Below are positions 43,139-51,694 of a stretch of 64,000 nucleotides of DNA, piece after piece. Numbering within the stretch: the first letter of the stretch is position 1; every line of letters begins with the position of its first letter. The notes beneath the pieces are model-generated. The model ran no database searches, was not told the DNA's origin, and saw only the letters and a program-made list of their open reading frames with translations. The position numbers were made by a program, and so were the translations under genes. The DNA comes from Cupriavidus sp. YR651. GTDB taxonomy: Bacteria; Pseudomonadota; Gammaproteobacteria; Burkholderiales; Burkholderiaceae. Location: positions 310,001-374,000 of the forward strand of contig NZ_FMYZ01000003.1 in NCBI RefSeq assembly GCF_900101625.1. Reading direction: 5' to 3'.

Positions 43139-44308
43139 GTGTCCAGATCAGAATCCACCGCGCCGGCGTCGACCGTCGGCCATGTCCCTGCGGGCTTGTC
43201 GATGGCCACCGTTTCCGCCGCGCTGGTGCTGGCGGTCGCCATGGGTTTCGGCCGGTTCGCGTTCACCGCCATCTATCCGCTGATGGTCCGCGACCACGTG
43301 CTGAGCGTGACGGCGGGATCGCTGGCGGCATCCGCGAACTATGCCGGCTATCTGGCTGGCGCGCTGCTCGCCAGTCGCGTTCCCGAAACCCGGGCCGCCC
43401 AGCTGTGTCGCCTGGCGCTGGCGGGGACGGTGGTTGCGATGCTGGCGCTCGCCATACCGATGCCGCCGTCGGCCATCATCGCCATCCGGTTCGTGGCGGG
43501 CGTACTGAGCGCGTTCTCGATGGTGTCCGCCTCGGTGTGGCTCTTCGGCGTGATGGGCAGCTCTCGCGGCGCGCCATTGCTGTTTGCCGGCGTGGGCGCG
43601 GGCATCACGGTATCGGCCGAATTGATCGCCAGGGGCAATGTCGCTGGCCTGTCCAGTGGGGGAATGTGGATACTGCTTGCGGTGGCGGCGGCGCTGCCGA
43701 TGGTTCTCGCGTGGCCGGTGCTCGGGCGGTTCCTGCCATCGCCCGTTGCCACGCCCGGATCGGGTCATGGCGAGGTCTCCGGCCTGCCTCAGCCCTGGAC
43801 GCTCACCATGGCTTACGGGCTGGCCGGGTTCGGCTACATCATCACGGCCACCTATCTGCCGCTGTTCGTCCGGGATGCATTCGGATCTGTCGATCCCGTT
43901 CACGTCTGGGCGGTCTTCGGTCTCTGCGCGGCACCGTCCTGCTATCTGTGGCATGTCGTGCAGAAGCGGGTCGGCACAAAGCGTGCGCTGGCGTTCAATC
44001 TGATGGTGCAGGCGTTCGGCGTGATCCTGCCCGTGCTCCTGCCATCGCGGGCAGGGTACCTGGGCAGCGCGCTGCTGGTGGGTGGGACCTTCATGGGAAC
44101 GGTGACGATCGTGATGTCGGCGGCGAAGCATCTGGCGCCGCGCGTTCGCCACAACCTGGTGGCGGTGCTGACGGCGGCCTATGGCATCGGACAGATCGCC
44201 GGGCCGATTGCCGCAAGCGTGCTGGTGCGTCCCGGCCATGCATTCGCCGCGCCGCTGGCGGCCGCGACGGCATCGCTCGTCGCCGCGACGGTGGCCAGCG
44301 TGCTCTGA
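43139..44308 (+). CDS. YbfB/YjiJ family MFS transporter
   Basis: 389 residues from a GTG start, 12 predicted membrane segments. The group-specific N-terminus is LAVAMGFGRFAFTAIYPLMVRDHVLSVTAGSLAASANYAGYLAGALLAS. Substrate unknown. It lies just after the luciferase-like oxidoreductase gene, so they may handle the same compound. Confidence 0.85.
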   Translation: MSRSESTAPASTVGHVPAGLSMATVSAALVLAVAMGFGRFAFTAIYPLMVRDHVLSVTAGSLAASANYAGYLAGALLASRVPETRAAQLCRLALAGTVVAMLALAIPMPPSAIIAIRFVAGVLSAFSMVSASVWLFGVMGSSRGAPLLFAGVGAGITVSAELIARGNVAGLSSGGMWILLAVAAALPMVLAWPVLGRFLPSPVATPGSGHGEVSGLPQPWTLTMAYGLAGFGYIITATYLPLFVRDAFGSVDPVHVWAVFGLCAAPSCYLWHVVQKRVGTKRALAFNLMVQAFGVILPVLLPSRAGYLGSALLVGGTFMGTVTIVMSAAKHLAPRVRHNLVAVLTAAYGIGQIAGPIAASVLVRPGHAFAAPLAAATASLVAATVASVL

Positions 44309-44401
44309 TGGGCGATGGCCCGTCGCAAGTCCGCGCCCGAGACGCCCGGGAGGGCGCCTGGGGCGCGGGAGGTCAGATGGGATCTGAGGGATGTGAGGGG
44401 A

Positions 44402-45022
44402 TCAGGCGGCCTTTTTCAGCGTGGCCAGTGCCTCGCGGCCGGCGGCCAGTTGCTGGGCCACTTGCGCGACGCGTGCGCCCAGGTGTTCGGCGGTGCGCAG
44501 GTCGGCCGGCGGCGGGGCCACTTCGGCGCTGACGTCGGCGTCCGATTGGGCTGCCGCGCCCAGGAAGAAGCCGTGGCGATTCAGGGAGTCCTCGGTGGAC
44601 TGGGAGTTGTTGTGTCCGGGAGGCAGGCCCAGGTTGACCCAGTGCATGCCGTGCTGCGCGGCGAAGATCGACATCTGTTGCAGCGTGTTGAGCTTGTCGC
44701 CAGACCGCGACGCCGCGTTGGTAAAGCCCGCCGCCAGCTTGTTGGCCCACTTGCCGCCCTTGGCAAACACATTCCGGGACGTGGCATCCATGAAGCCCTT
44801 GAACTGCGCGGACGCACTGCCCATGTAGGTCGGCGCGCCGAAGATGATGGCATCCACGCCTTCCAGCGTGTCCCAATGCTGGTCGATCTCGTCGACGCTG
44901 ATCAGCAGGCTTTCCGCGCCGGGCACACCGGCTGCGCCGCGGGCGACGGCCTGGGCTTGCCGGGCGGTGTGGCCGTAGCCGCTGTGGTAGACGATGGCGA
45001 TCTGCGTGGTGGGAGCGGTCAT
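44402..45022 (-). CDS. WrbA-like flavodoxin-fold NAD(P)H:quinone oxidoreductase
   Basis: 206 residues. The flavodoxin FMN phosphate loop is YHSGYGHTARQAQAVARG. The second loop is IIFGAPTYMGSASAQFKGFMDAT and the WrbA-like GLPPGHNNSQSTEDSLNRHGFFLGA near 140-165. It is a cytosolic FMN enzyme reducing quinones by two electrons. Single gene, convergent with the MFS gene. Confidence 0.88.
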   Translation of the reverse strand: MTAPTTQIAIVYHSGYGHTARQAQAVARGAAGVPGAESLLISVDEIDQHWDTLEGVDAIIFGAPTYMGSASAQFKGFMDATSRNVFAKGGKWANKLAAGFTNAASRSGDKLNTLQQMSIFAAQHGMHWVNLGLPPGHNNSQSTEDSLNRHGFFLGAAAQSDADVSAEVAPPPADLRTAEHLGARVAQVAQQLAAGREALATLKKAA

Positions 45023-45524
45023 GATGTCTTTGCCTCAAAACGATTGAATGATTCGATCGGGATGGCCTGGCGCCGCTGGGGTTGCTAGGTGTTGCGGTGC
45101 CGAAGCCGATGGACAAAGTCTAGGCGCCGCCGTCCGCTGCTGGCGTCACGATACGCAATCAGTCGGTGAAATTTATTGAATCTACGCGGATGTGACGGAT
45201 GCGCCGGGTTTGAGGAGGCGGGCCCCGCGCCGGCGCGGCGCAAATGGGCGCATCGTGACGGCGAGCCTAGGCGTCGGCGGAGGGATCGTAGGGGATGACT
45301 TGCTCGTGCTCGTCGGGCCAGCGATATGGCCTGCAAACCGGGTCCGGAGGGGTGCAGAGACGCCCGCATCCGGCTGCATCGAATCTTACGCCGATCGTGA
45401 GCGGCGGCGCGGGCAAGGACAACGAGAAGGCCTGGGCCTCCTCGTCTGGCGCAACCGGCCCATCCGGCCCCTCCGCCCCCTCCGCCCCCTCCGCCCCCTC
45501 CGCCCCCTCCGCCCCCTCCGGTAT
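45023..45524. other. 502-bp non-coding region with a 9-bp tandem repeat
   Basis: Between the WrbA-like start and the stop of the Rieske ferredoxin gene. No convincing gene. The end contains the tandem repeat at 45470-45520. The WrbA-like promoter must lie near 45030-45100. Confidence 0.45.
45470..45520. repeat. Tandem repeat of a 9-bp unit, about 5.7 copies
   Basis: Units of CCTCCGCCC directly repeated five times from 45470 to 45514, then a partial unit to 45520. It lies four bases after the ferredoxin stop codon (minus strand), so it is at the 3' end of the dioxygenase operon message. Such short repeats can vary in copy number between strains. Confidence 0.85.
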
Positions 45525-45839
45525 CTAACCCAGATCCACAAACACCTTCCCGCCCTCGATCCGGACCGGATACGAGCGGATATTCTCGGTCAGGGGCGCG
45601 CACAACGCCGCCCCGTTACGCACATCGAACTTGCCCTGATGCAGCGGGCATTCGATCTCGTGGCCGTCCAGAAAGCCGTCGCACAATCGCGCGTGGCCGT
45701 GCGTGCAGATGTTGTCGGTGGCGTAGATCTCGCCGTCCACGCTGTACAGGGCGATATCCCTGCCTTGCACCGCGAATGCCGCCACGTCGTCGGCAGGCAC
45801 GTTGTCCACCGAAGTGGCTTCCATCCATGTTTCACTCAT
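45525..45839 (-). CDS. nagAb: Rieske [2Fe-2S] ferredoxin of ring-hydroxylating oxygenase
   Basis: 104 residues. Rieske ligands are in [12 protein letters not shown] and [11 protein letters not shown] (CXH...CXXH). It transfers electrons from the NagAa-like reductase to the oxygenase. Last gene of the operon, eight bases after the small subunit. The order reductase, large, small, ferredoxin is that of nagAaGHAb in Ralstonia sp. U2. Confidence 0.9.
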   Translation of the reverse strand: MSETWMEATSVDNVPADDVAAFAVQGRDIALYSVDGEIYATDNICTHGHARLCDGFLDGHEIECPLHQGKFDVRNGAALCAPLTENIRSYPVRIEGGKVFVDLG

Positions 45840-45847
45840 CGCTGGCC

Positions 45848-46342
45848 TCAGATTGGGTAGATCAGGGAGTTCGGGATCACTTCGCTGTCGAACACGCAGT
45901 GCCGGGACTGGAAGCGCAGGCCATCCGCCGTGCGCCGTACCACGTCGATGTAGCGGCCGGTGTTCAGCACGTCGGTCAACTGGTCCGGCTTCGTGCGCAG
46001 CACCACGTAGTTGGCCTCGGCGTGGATGCAACCGTCTTCAATGCGGCGGATCACCGGCGCGCCGACGATATGCCGCTGATAGTAGGGATCGTGGAACAGC
46101 GTCTCGCGAATGCCGAAGACGCGGTCGCGCAGCATGCGCTGGCTTTCGAAGGACAGCGTGGCAAGGGGAAAGCCCCGGTCGTAGTTCTCGCGTGGCTGCA
46201 GCTTGTAGACGCAGTCGTCGACGAAGAAATCGGGCCAGCGGTCCCAGTCGCCGCTGTCGAGTGCGCTGGCGTAGTCGGCGTTGAGGGACAGCAGGTCGAA
46301 GTAGTCGGAGAAATGAGCAGAGATGCAAGTTGAGAGCTCCAT
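45848..46342 (-). CDS. nagH: Ring-hydroxylating oxygenase small (beta) subunit
   Basis: 164 residues of the SnoaL/NTF2-like fold used by dioxygenase beta subunits: [42 protein letters not shown] and [20 protein letters not shown]. It has no cofactor and stabilises the alpha subunit oligomer. One base after the large-subunit stop. Identity as NagH rests on the neighbouring NagG-like subunit. Confidence 0.88.
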   Translation of the reverse strand: MELSTCISAHFSDYFDLLSLNADYASALDSGDWDRWPDFFVDDCVYKLQPRENYDRGFPLATLSFESQRMLRDRVFGIRETLFHDPYYQRHIVGAPVIRRIEDGCIHAEANYVVLRTKPDQLTDVLNTGRYIDVVRRTADGLRFQSRHCVFDSEVIPNSLIYPI

Positions 46343-46343
46343 G

Positions 46344-47600
46344 TCAGACCTCCATGACCTTGCGCCAGTAGGCGTACATGCCGCGAATCAGCGTCTCGGT
46401 CACCATATGGTCGGTGTTCTCCGCCGTCTTGCCGCCCAGCTCCGCGATCACGCGATGCCACGGCTTCTGGGCAAAACCTTGCTGCGAGCATTCGATGACT
46501 TCGCCATCGTCGGCGGAGACAAAGCCGGCGGGGCCGAACAGATTGGCTTGCCGCAGACGGCGCCGCGTCATCGCATCGTCGTCGTCCTCGAAGCCGAAAT
46601 GGGTCCAGACGAAGTCGAAGGCGTCCGGCCCGCTGGGCTGGATATGCCGCGTGGAGACCGAATTGACCTGCTGCTGGAAGATGACGCTCGGGAAGATGGT
46701 CATCATGACCGCCGTAGGCTCTCCCCACCACGGTTCGTGGACGATATCGAGCAGGCGGTCGTCCTGCAGCGCCATCTGCTCCTTGAAGCTGGACACGCCG
46801 GACGTGACGTCGCCGCGTCCGCCCTGGCCACGCGTGGATACCATCGCCGCGTGCCGATACTCCGCATCCATCACCAGCCGGGACTTGTTATCGGCGCGCC
46901 ATAGGCCGAACGTCACGAACCACGTATGCAGCAGGCCGGGGTGGTAGGGGTCCTTGATGTTCTCCTGCATCAGCTTCCAGTTGCCGGGGATGCGCTGCTT
47001 GTTGTAGCCGAGCACCTTGAGCTTGCGGCCGTTGAACAGGCGACCGAAGTAGCCGAGGATCTCCGGGCCGAGGAATTCCTCCAGCGGCGCGACGTCATGA
47101 TCGAACGAGGCAAACACAACGCCGCCGCGCGTGGCCACCTTGAGCCGCGTGAGGCCGTGATCCTGCGTCTTGAAATCCGCCGGCATGCCGCCGTTGACCT
47201 TGCCGTCCTGCTTGACGCCACGGCGGAACGGCACACCCTGCAGGTTTCCCTTCAGGTCGTAGTTCCACTGGTGATACGGGCAATGGAAGTCCTTGCGATT
47301 GCCGGACTTTTCGCGGCAGAAGGTCATGCCGCGATGCGCGCAGACATTCTCGATGACGTTGATGTCGCCGTCCTGGTCGCGCACCAGGATGACGGAGCGT
47401 TCGCCGATGACCGTGCGCTTGAAATCGCCGGGATTCGGGATTTCGGCCTCCAGCCCGACGTAATTCCAGTGCGCGGTGTAGAAGCAGCGCTCCAGCTCGC
47501 GTCGGTAGAGGTCCTGGTCCGTATAGACCCGGAACGGCATGCGGCTGATGTCGTCCGCAGGCCAGATGTTCCCGGCGTCGCCGGTATCGTCCGTGCGCAT
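46344..47600 (-). CDS. nagG: Salicylate 5-hydroxylase-type oxygenase large subunit
   Basis: 418 residues, AAGGAG before ATG. The Rieske centre is in NVCAHRGMTFCREK and FHCPYHQWNYD. The mononuclear iron site has QENIKDPYHPGLLHTWF (Asp, two His). The segment FGLWRADNKSRLVMD is characteristic of NagG-like salicylate 5-hydroxylases as I remember them. It would hydroxylate salicylate, or a similar aromatic acid, to gentisate. No gentisate dioxygenase gene is in the window, so the next steps must be elsewhere. Confidence 0.88.
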   Translation of the reverse strand: MRTDDTGDAGNIWPADDISRMPFRVYTDQDLYRRELERCFYTAHWNYVGLEAEIPNPGDFKRTVIGERSVILVRDQDGDINVIENVCAHRGMTFCREKSGNRKDFHCPYHQWNYDLKGNLQGVPFRRGVKQDGKVNGGMPADFKTQDHGLTRLKVATRGGVVFASFDHDVAPLEEFLGPEILGYFGRLFNGRKLKVLGYNKQRIPGNWKLMQENIKDPYHPGLLHTWFVTFGLWRADNKSRLVMDAEYRHAAMVSTRGQGGRGDVTSGVSSFKEQMALQDDRLLDIVHEPWWGEPTAVMMTIFPSVIFQQQVNSVSTRHIQPSGPDAFDFVWTHFGFEDDDDAMTRRRLRQANLFGPAGFVSADDGEVIECSQQGFAQKPWHRVIAELGGKTAENTDHMVTETLIRGMYAYWRKVMEV

Positions 47601-47636
47601 GGTTGTCTCCTTGTGGATATTGGAATGCCTGGGGGA

Positions 47637-48650
47637 TCAGGTGCCGGATGCGTAGAACGCATCCGCATAGATGTGTTCCGGCTTGACGCCTTTCTGCCGC
47701 AGCAGTCGCGTGGCGGCTTCCACCATCGGCGGCGCGCCGCACAGATAGGAGCGCCAGCCGCTCAGGTCGGCAAAGTCCTTGCCGACGGCTTCGGTGACCA
47801 GTCCGGTGCGCAGTTCGGCGCGCATGTTGGAGTGCATGTCGTTGTGCTCGCCGGGCAGGCTCGCCACCACCTCGGTCTTCAGGTTCGGATACTGGTCTGA
47901 CAATTGCCGCAGCCAGTCGAGTCCATACGCATCGCGCGGAGACCGGACACCGAAATAGAGATGGATCGGATTGCGCATGTCGGCCTCGATGGCGCCACGG
48001 ATGATCGACAACACCGGAGCCAGGCCCGTGCCGCCGGCCACGCAGAGAATGGGGTCCGCATTGCGTGTGCGCAGGTAGGACGTTCCCAGCGGACCGCTGA
48101 CGCGGACGGCGTCGCCAACTTTCAGGACGTCGCGGACGTAGCTGGTCACGCGCCCATCGGGCACCAGTCGCACGTGGAATTCCATCTCGTTGTCGGAGGC
48201 GATCCGGGCCATCGAGTACGGACGGATGTGGTCGGGCGTGAACTGCAACGTGGCGTATTGCCCTGGTGAAAACGCCAGCGGCTTTGATGGCTTCAGGCGG
48301 ATCATCCGGATGTCGTGCGTCAGGTTCTCGATCGCGGTGACCGTGGCCTTGACGATCCTGGCGGTATGGATCACGACCTCGTCCGGCTCGGGGATCTCGA
48401 TCACGCAGGGGCCGGTGACCACCGACTGGCAGGCCAGCACGTGCCGCTCCGGCTGATGGTCGCCGTGGTGGAAAGCGTAGCCGCCGTGCTCGTGGATATC
48501 GCCTTCCACCACCTTGCAACGGCAGGTGCCGCAGCGCCCGGACAGGCAGCTGTACGAGATCGGCACCTGACTGGCTTGCAGCGCGGCCAGCAGGTTCTCG
48601 CCAGGGCGGACGTCGAGTCGCTGGCCAAGGGGCTGGACAAGTATTTCCAT
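47637..48650 (-). CDS. nagAa: Oxygenase ferredoxin-NAD(P) reductase (NagAa-like)
   Basis: 337 residues. The N-terminal plant-type [2Fe-2S] domain has SCLSGRCGTCRCKV and a fourth Cys in LACQSVV. Then the FAD motif RPYSMA and the NAD motif CVAGGTGLAP. This layout (ferredoxin domain first) is that of naphthalene/salicylate oxygenase reductases. First gene of the leftward operon; a NahR-type box lies about 90 bases upstream. Confidence 0.9.
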   Translation of the reverse strand: MEILVQPLGQRLDVRPGENLLAALQASQVPISYSCLSGRCGTCRCKVVEGDIHEHGGYAFHHGDHQPERHVLACQSVVTGPCVIEIPEPDEVVIHTARIVKATVTAIENLTHDIRMIRLKPSKPLAFSPGQYATLQFTPDHIRPYSMARIASDNEMEFHVRLVPDGRVTSYVRDVLKVGDAVRVSGPLGTSYLRTRNADPILCVAGGTGLAPVLSIIRGAIEADMRNPIHLYFGVRSPRDAYGLDWLRQLSDQYPNLKTEVVASLPGEHNDMHSNMRAELRTGLVTEAVGKDFADLSGWRSYLCGAPPMVEAATRLLRQKGVKPEHIYADAFYASGT

Positions 48651-48703
48651 GTCGTCTCCGTGGGGCTGTCGTTGTTTTGCCGAATCATGGTGTGCGGAGC
48701 GAC

Positions 48704-48727
48704 ATAAGCCAATAGAATCCGGCTTAT
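48704..48727. promoter_or_regulatory. Inverted repeat in the nag spacer
   Basis: ATAAGCC (48704-48710) and GGCTTAT (48721-48727) are perfect 7-bp arms around ten bases, eight bases from the NahR-type box. Possibly the second (activation) site or the promoter-proximal region. Confidence 0.45.
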
Positions 48728-48734
48728 AAGCGCT

Positions 48735-48749
48735 ATTCACATCAGTGAT
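48735..48749. promoter_or_regulatory. NahR/NagR-type operator
   Basis: ATTCAC-ATCAG-TGAT. It matches the ends and spacing of the NahR consensus (ATTCACGCTN2TGAT as I recall it) and contains T-N11-A. It lies between the divergent nagAa and nagR-like genes, where salicylate-dependent activation would be expected. Confidence 0.7.
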
Positions 48750-48816
48750 AAGGCACGCGACGGCGCCGCGAATAGCGGCGTCAGGAAGCGGAAACAGACA
48801 GCGGAGAGAGGCAGCG

Positions 48817-49719
48817 ATGGATGTGCAGGATGTGGACCTGAACCTGCTGGTGGTGTTCGAGCATTTGCTGCGGCTGCGAACGGTATCGGGCACGGCGAAA
48901 GCGCTCAAGGTCAGCCAGCCGGCGGTGAGCAATGCGCTGGCGCGCCTGCGCCGGACCTTCGGGGACGAGCTGTTTGTGCGCAGCGCAAAAGGCATGCTGC
49001 CCACGCCGTTTGCGCAGGAACTGGCGGAGCCGGTGGCCTATGCGCTGGACGCCCTGCAGTCGGCGCTCAATCGCAAGGTATCGTTCGATCCGCTCACGAG
49101 CGCGCGATCGTTCCAGCTGGCGATGTCCGATATCGGCGAGGTGCACTTCATCCCGAAACTGATGAGCGTGCTGCGCGAGCGCGCGCCGAAGGTATCCGTG
49201 GGCACCGTACGCAATGCGGCGGTCGACCTGGCGGAGGAAATGAGCCAGGGCAAGATCGACCTGGCCGTGGGGCACTTTCCCGAACTGACTTCCGAGTTTT
49301 TCCAGCGCCGGCTGTTCCGGCAGCGCTATGTGTGCATGTTCCGGTCCGGGCACGCGTTGGACAAACGCACGGTGCGACTCAAGGACTTCGAGCAGGCCGA
49401 CCATGTGGTGGTGACCGCCGCCGGCACCGGCCATGCCAGGGTGGACGAGATCCTGGCGAAGCGTGGTGTGCAGCGCAACATCCGGCTGAGGGTGCCGCAC
49501 TTCGTTGCGCTGGCGGATATCGTGCAGAGCACCGATCTGGTCGCCACGGTGACGGAGAAGTTCGCGCAGCGCAGCGCCGCGAGCTTCGGCCTGAAGTACA
49601 TCCGCCATCCCGTGGAACTGCCCGATATCCAGATCAACCTGTTCTGGCATTCGCGCTATCACCGCGACCCCGCCAGCCAATGGCTGCGCAGCCTGATCTT
49701 CGAGCTGTTCTCCGAATAG
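48817..49719 (+). CDS. nagR: LysR-type regulator, NahR/NagR-like
   Basis: 300 residues from ATG 48817 with GGAGAGAGG upstream. It parallels NahR throughout: DLNLLVVFEHLLRLRTVSGTA, VSQPAVSNALARLRRTFGDELFVR, ERTF-like SARSFQLAMSDIGEVHFIPKLM, VVTAAGTGHARVDEI and INLFWHSRYHRDPASQWLR. NahR and NagR activate with salicylate. It diverges from the nagAaGHAb-type operon, fitting that role. Confidence 0.9.
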   Translation: MDVQDVDLNLLVVFEHLLRLRTVSGTAKALKVSQPAVSNALARLRRTFGDELFVRSAKGMLPTPFAQELAEPVAYALDALQSALNRKVSFDPLTSARSFQLAMSDIGEVHFIPKLMSVLRERAPKVSVGTVRNAAVDLAEEMSQGKIDLAVGHFPELTSEFFQRRLFRQRYVCMFRSGHALDKRTVRLKDFEQADHVVVTAAGTGHARVDEILAKRGVQRNIRLRVPHFVALADIVQSTDLVATVTEKFAQRSAASFGLKYIRHPVELPDIQINLFWHSRYHRDPASQWLRSLIFELFSE

Positions 49720-50026
49720 CGAGCGCCTTGGTCCGCGACGCCTCTGCCGCTAGGGGTAAGCCACTAGTTGACATACGACTGTCCGGCTTTCTACGATGAA
49801 ATATGAATCACGTCTCATGTTTGCGGGCCGATCCAATCCCGTGATGCGATGCTCCGCGTCGTCCCGCAACGGCCAGCTCGCAGCCTCTTAGCCGTCCCCC
49901 GTTCCGAATTGCAGTGTTCAGTGGTGTTGCCTGACGATACCCGCTGCGTTGCTGTCCGCGTGTCCCGTTGGTTGCACCGTGCCGTACCCGGTAGTCATAC
50001 AACAACAACGAGGAGATCTGGGAATC
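49720..50026 (+). other. 307-bp upstream region of the PHB-depolymerase-like gene
   Basis: No gene seen. It contains a promoter candidate at 49768-49797 (listed separately), followed by about 225 bases of probable leader. No terminator was recognised after the LysR gene. Confidence 0.4.
49768..49797 (+). promoter_or_regulatory. Sigma70 promoter candidate
   Basis: TTGACA (49768-49773), 18-base spacer, TACGAT (49792-49797). It would transcribe the PHB-depolymerase-like gene with a leader of about 225 bases. Confidence 0.45.
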
Positions 50027-51496
50027 ATGCAATCGATCAGAACACGTCTATGGCTGGGAACGCTGGCAACGCTGTTGTCGGGGATGCTGTCGGTGTTCGC
50101 CGCCCATGCGGCGACGGCCGGGCCCGGCACGTGGAGCGGTCAGCAGACCTGGGCCGCGGATACCGTCAACGGTGGCAGCCTCACCGGCTATTTCTACTGG
50201 CCGTCCAGCCAGCCCACCACGCCCAACGGCAAGCGCGCGCTGGTGCTGGTGCTGCACGGGTGCCAGCAAACCGCATCGGGCGATGTCATCAACGGCGCCA
50301 GCGGCGGCGGCTTCAACTGGAAGACTATCGCCGACCAGTACGGCGCCGTGATTCTGGCGCCCAATGCCACCGGCAACGTGTACAGCAATCACTGCTGGGA
50401 CTACGCCAATACGGCACCGAGCCGCACCACGGGGCATGTCGGCGTGCTGCTCGACGCGATCAACCGCTTCGTCTCCAACGCGCAGTACGAGATCGATCCG
50501 AACCAGGTCTACGTCGCGGGCCTGTCGTCGGGCGGCGGCATGACGATGGTGCTGGGTTGCGTCGCACCGGACATCTTTGCCGGCGTGGGCATCAATGCGG
50601 GCCCCGCGCCTGGCACCACCACGGCGCAGATTGCCTTCGTGCCGTCCGGTGTCACGGCCACGACGGCGGCCAACAAGTGCAAGGCGTGGGCGGGATCGAA
50701 CGTGGGCAAGTTCTCGACGCAGGTCGCGGGCGCGGTGTGGGGCACGTCGGACTACACGGTGGCGCAGGCCTACGGGCCGCTCGATGTGGCCGCGATGCGC
50801 CAGGTCTACGGCGGAACGTTCACGCAGGGCAGCCCGGTGTCGGTGGCCGGCGGCGGCACCAACGTGCCCTACACGGACAGCAACGGCAAGGTGCGCACGC
50901 ACGAGATCACAGTGTCGGGCATGTCCCACGCATGGCCGGCGGGCACGGGCGGCAACAACACGAACTACGTGGATGCCACCCACATCAACTATCCGGCCTT
51001 CGTGATGGACTTCTGGGTCCGGAACAACCTGCGCGCGGGCAGTGGCCCCGTGCAGTCCGGCACGCCGCCGACCGGGCTGGCCGTGACGGGCACCACGACG
51101 ACGTCCGTCTCGCTCTCCTGGGGCGCCGTGACCGGGGCGACGAGCTACAACGTCTATCGCAATGGCTCGCAGGTGGGTTCCTCGACCACCACGACCTACA
51201 CCGATACGGGCCTGATCGCCGGCACGACCTACAGCTACGCCGTGACGGAAGTCGACCCGAGCCTGGGGGAGAGCGCGAAGTCGACGTCGATCAACGCCAC
51301 CACGCAGTCCGGATTCACGTGCTCCGCCACCACGGCGAGCAACTATGCGCACGTGCAGGCCGGGCGCGCCCATGATACGGGCGGCATTGCGTATGCGAAC
51401 GGCTCCAACCAGAGCATGGGCCTCGACAACCTGTTCTACACGAGCACGCTGGCCCAGACGGCGGCCGGGTACTACATCGTGGGCAACTGCCCTTGA
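50027..51496 (+). CDS. Secreted PHB-depolymerase-family esterase with FnIII domain
   Basis: 489 residues, AGGAG ten bases upstream. Signal peptide to about residue 29. The catalytic domain has the oxyanion HGCQQ (77-81), lipase box Gly-Leu-Ser167-Ser-Gly and a SGMSHAWPAG His. Around 347-432 there is a fibronectin type III linker, then a Cys-bounded C-terminal region (about 435-489) like the substrate-binding end of extracellular depolymerases. It probably degrades external polyhydroxybutyrate or related polyesters. Confidence 0.88.
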   Translation: MQSIRTRLWLGTLATLLSGMLSVFAAHAATAGPGTWSGQQTWAADTVNGGSLTGYFYWPSSQPTTPNGKRALVLVLHGCQQTASGDVINGASGGGFNWKTIADQYGAVILAPNATGNVYSNHCWDYANTAPSRTTGHVGVLLDAINRFVSNAQYEIDPNQVYVAGLSSGGGMTMVLGCVAPDIFAGVGINAGPAPGTTTAQIAFVPSGVTATTAANKCKAWAGSNVGKFSTQVAGAVWGTSDYTVAQAYGPLDVAAMRQVYGGTFTQGSPVSVAGGGTNVPYTDSNGKVRTHEITVSGMSHAWPAGTGGNNTNYVDATHINYPAFVMDFWVRNNLRAGSGPVQSGTPPTGLAVTGTTTTSVSLSWGAVTGATSYNVYRNGSQVGSSTTTTYTDTGLIAGTTYSYAVTEVDPSLGESAKSTSINATTQSGFTCSATTASNYAHVQAGRAHDTGGIAYANGSNQSMGLDNLFYTSTLAQTAAGYYIVGNCP

Positions 51497-51528
51497 GGGA
51501 AGCAGGGGCGCTGGCAGCCTTTGACCGA

Positions 51529-51553
51529 GGCGGCCCGCGCCTGGCGGGCCGCC
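51529..51553 (+). terminator. Hairpin after the PHB-depolymerase-like gene
   Basis: Perfect 10-bp GC stem GGCGGCCCGC / GCGGGCCGCC with a 5-base loop, 32 bases after the stop. No T-tract; likely terminator by position. Confidence 0.55.
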
Positions 51554-51607
51554 CGGGACCCGGGGGATGTGCACCATGCACCATCCTCCGCAAATGTCGA
51601 GACAACC

Positions 51608-51625
51608 GGTCCTGCCGATAGGACC
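51608..51625. promoter_or_regulatory. Dyad upstream of the Bug-leuCD-like operon
   Basis: GGTCCT-GCCGAT-AGGACC, 6-bp arms, 70 bases before the Bug start. Candidate site for the GntR regulator encoded at the operon end; not tested against a second copy. Confidence 0.3.
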
Positions 51626-51694
51626 AGCTGGTTCCATTGAACCCCCATCCGCTGTCTCTTACAGTCGGTCGCACAAGATCAGGCGGAGACAGCA

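Noticed and set aside
45470..45520. CRISPR-like array
   Set aside because: Nine-base units without spacers and no cas genes nearby.
45295..45528. Plus-strand reading frame ending in Pro-Ser-Ala repeats
   Set aside because: The repeat comes from the tandem DNA repeat, and the upstream part is not protein-like. Kept only as a repeat feature.
45085..45603. Minus-strand reading frame with a long glycine run
   Set aside because: The glycines are the translation of the 9-bp GC-rich repeat; no start signal or conserved domain exists and it overlaps the ferredoxin 3' end.
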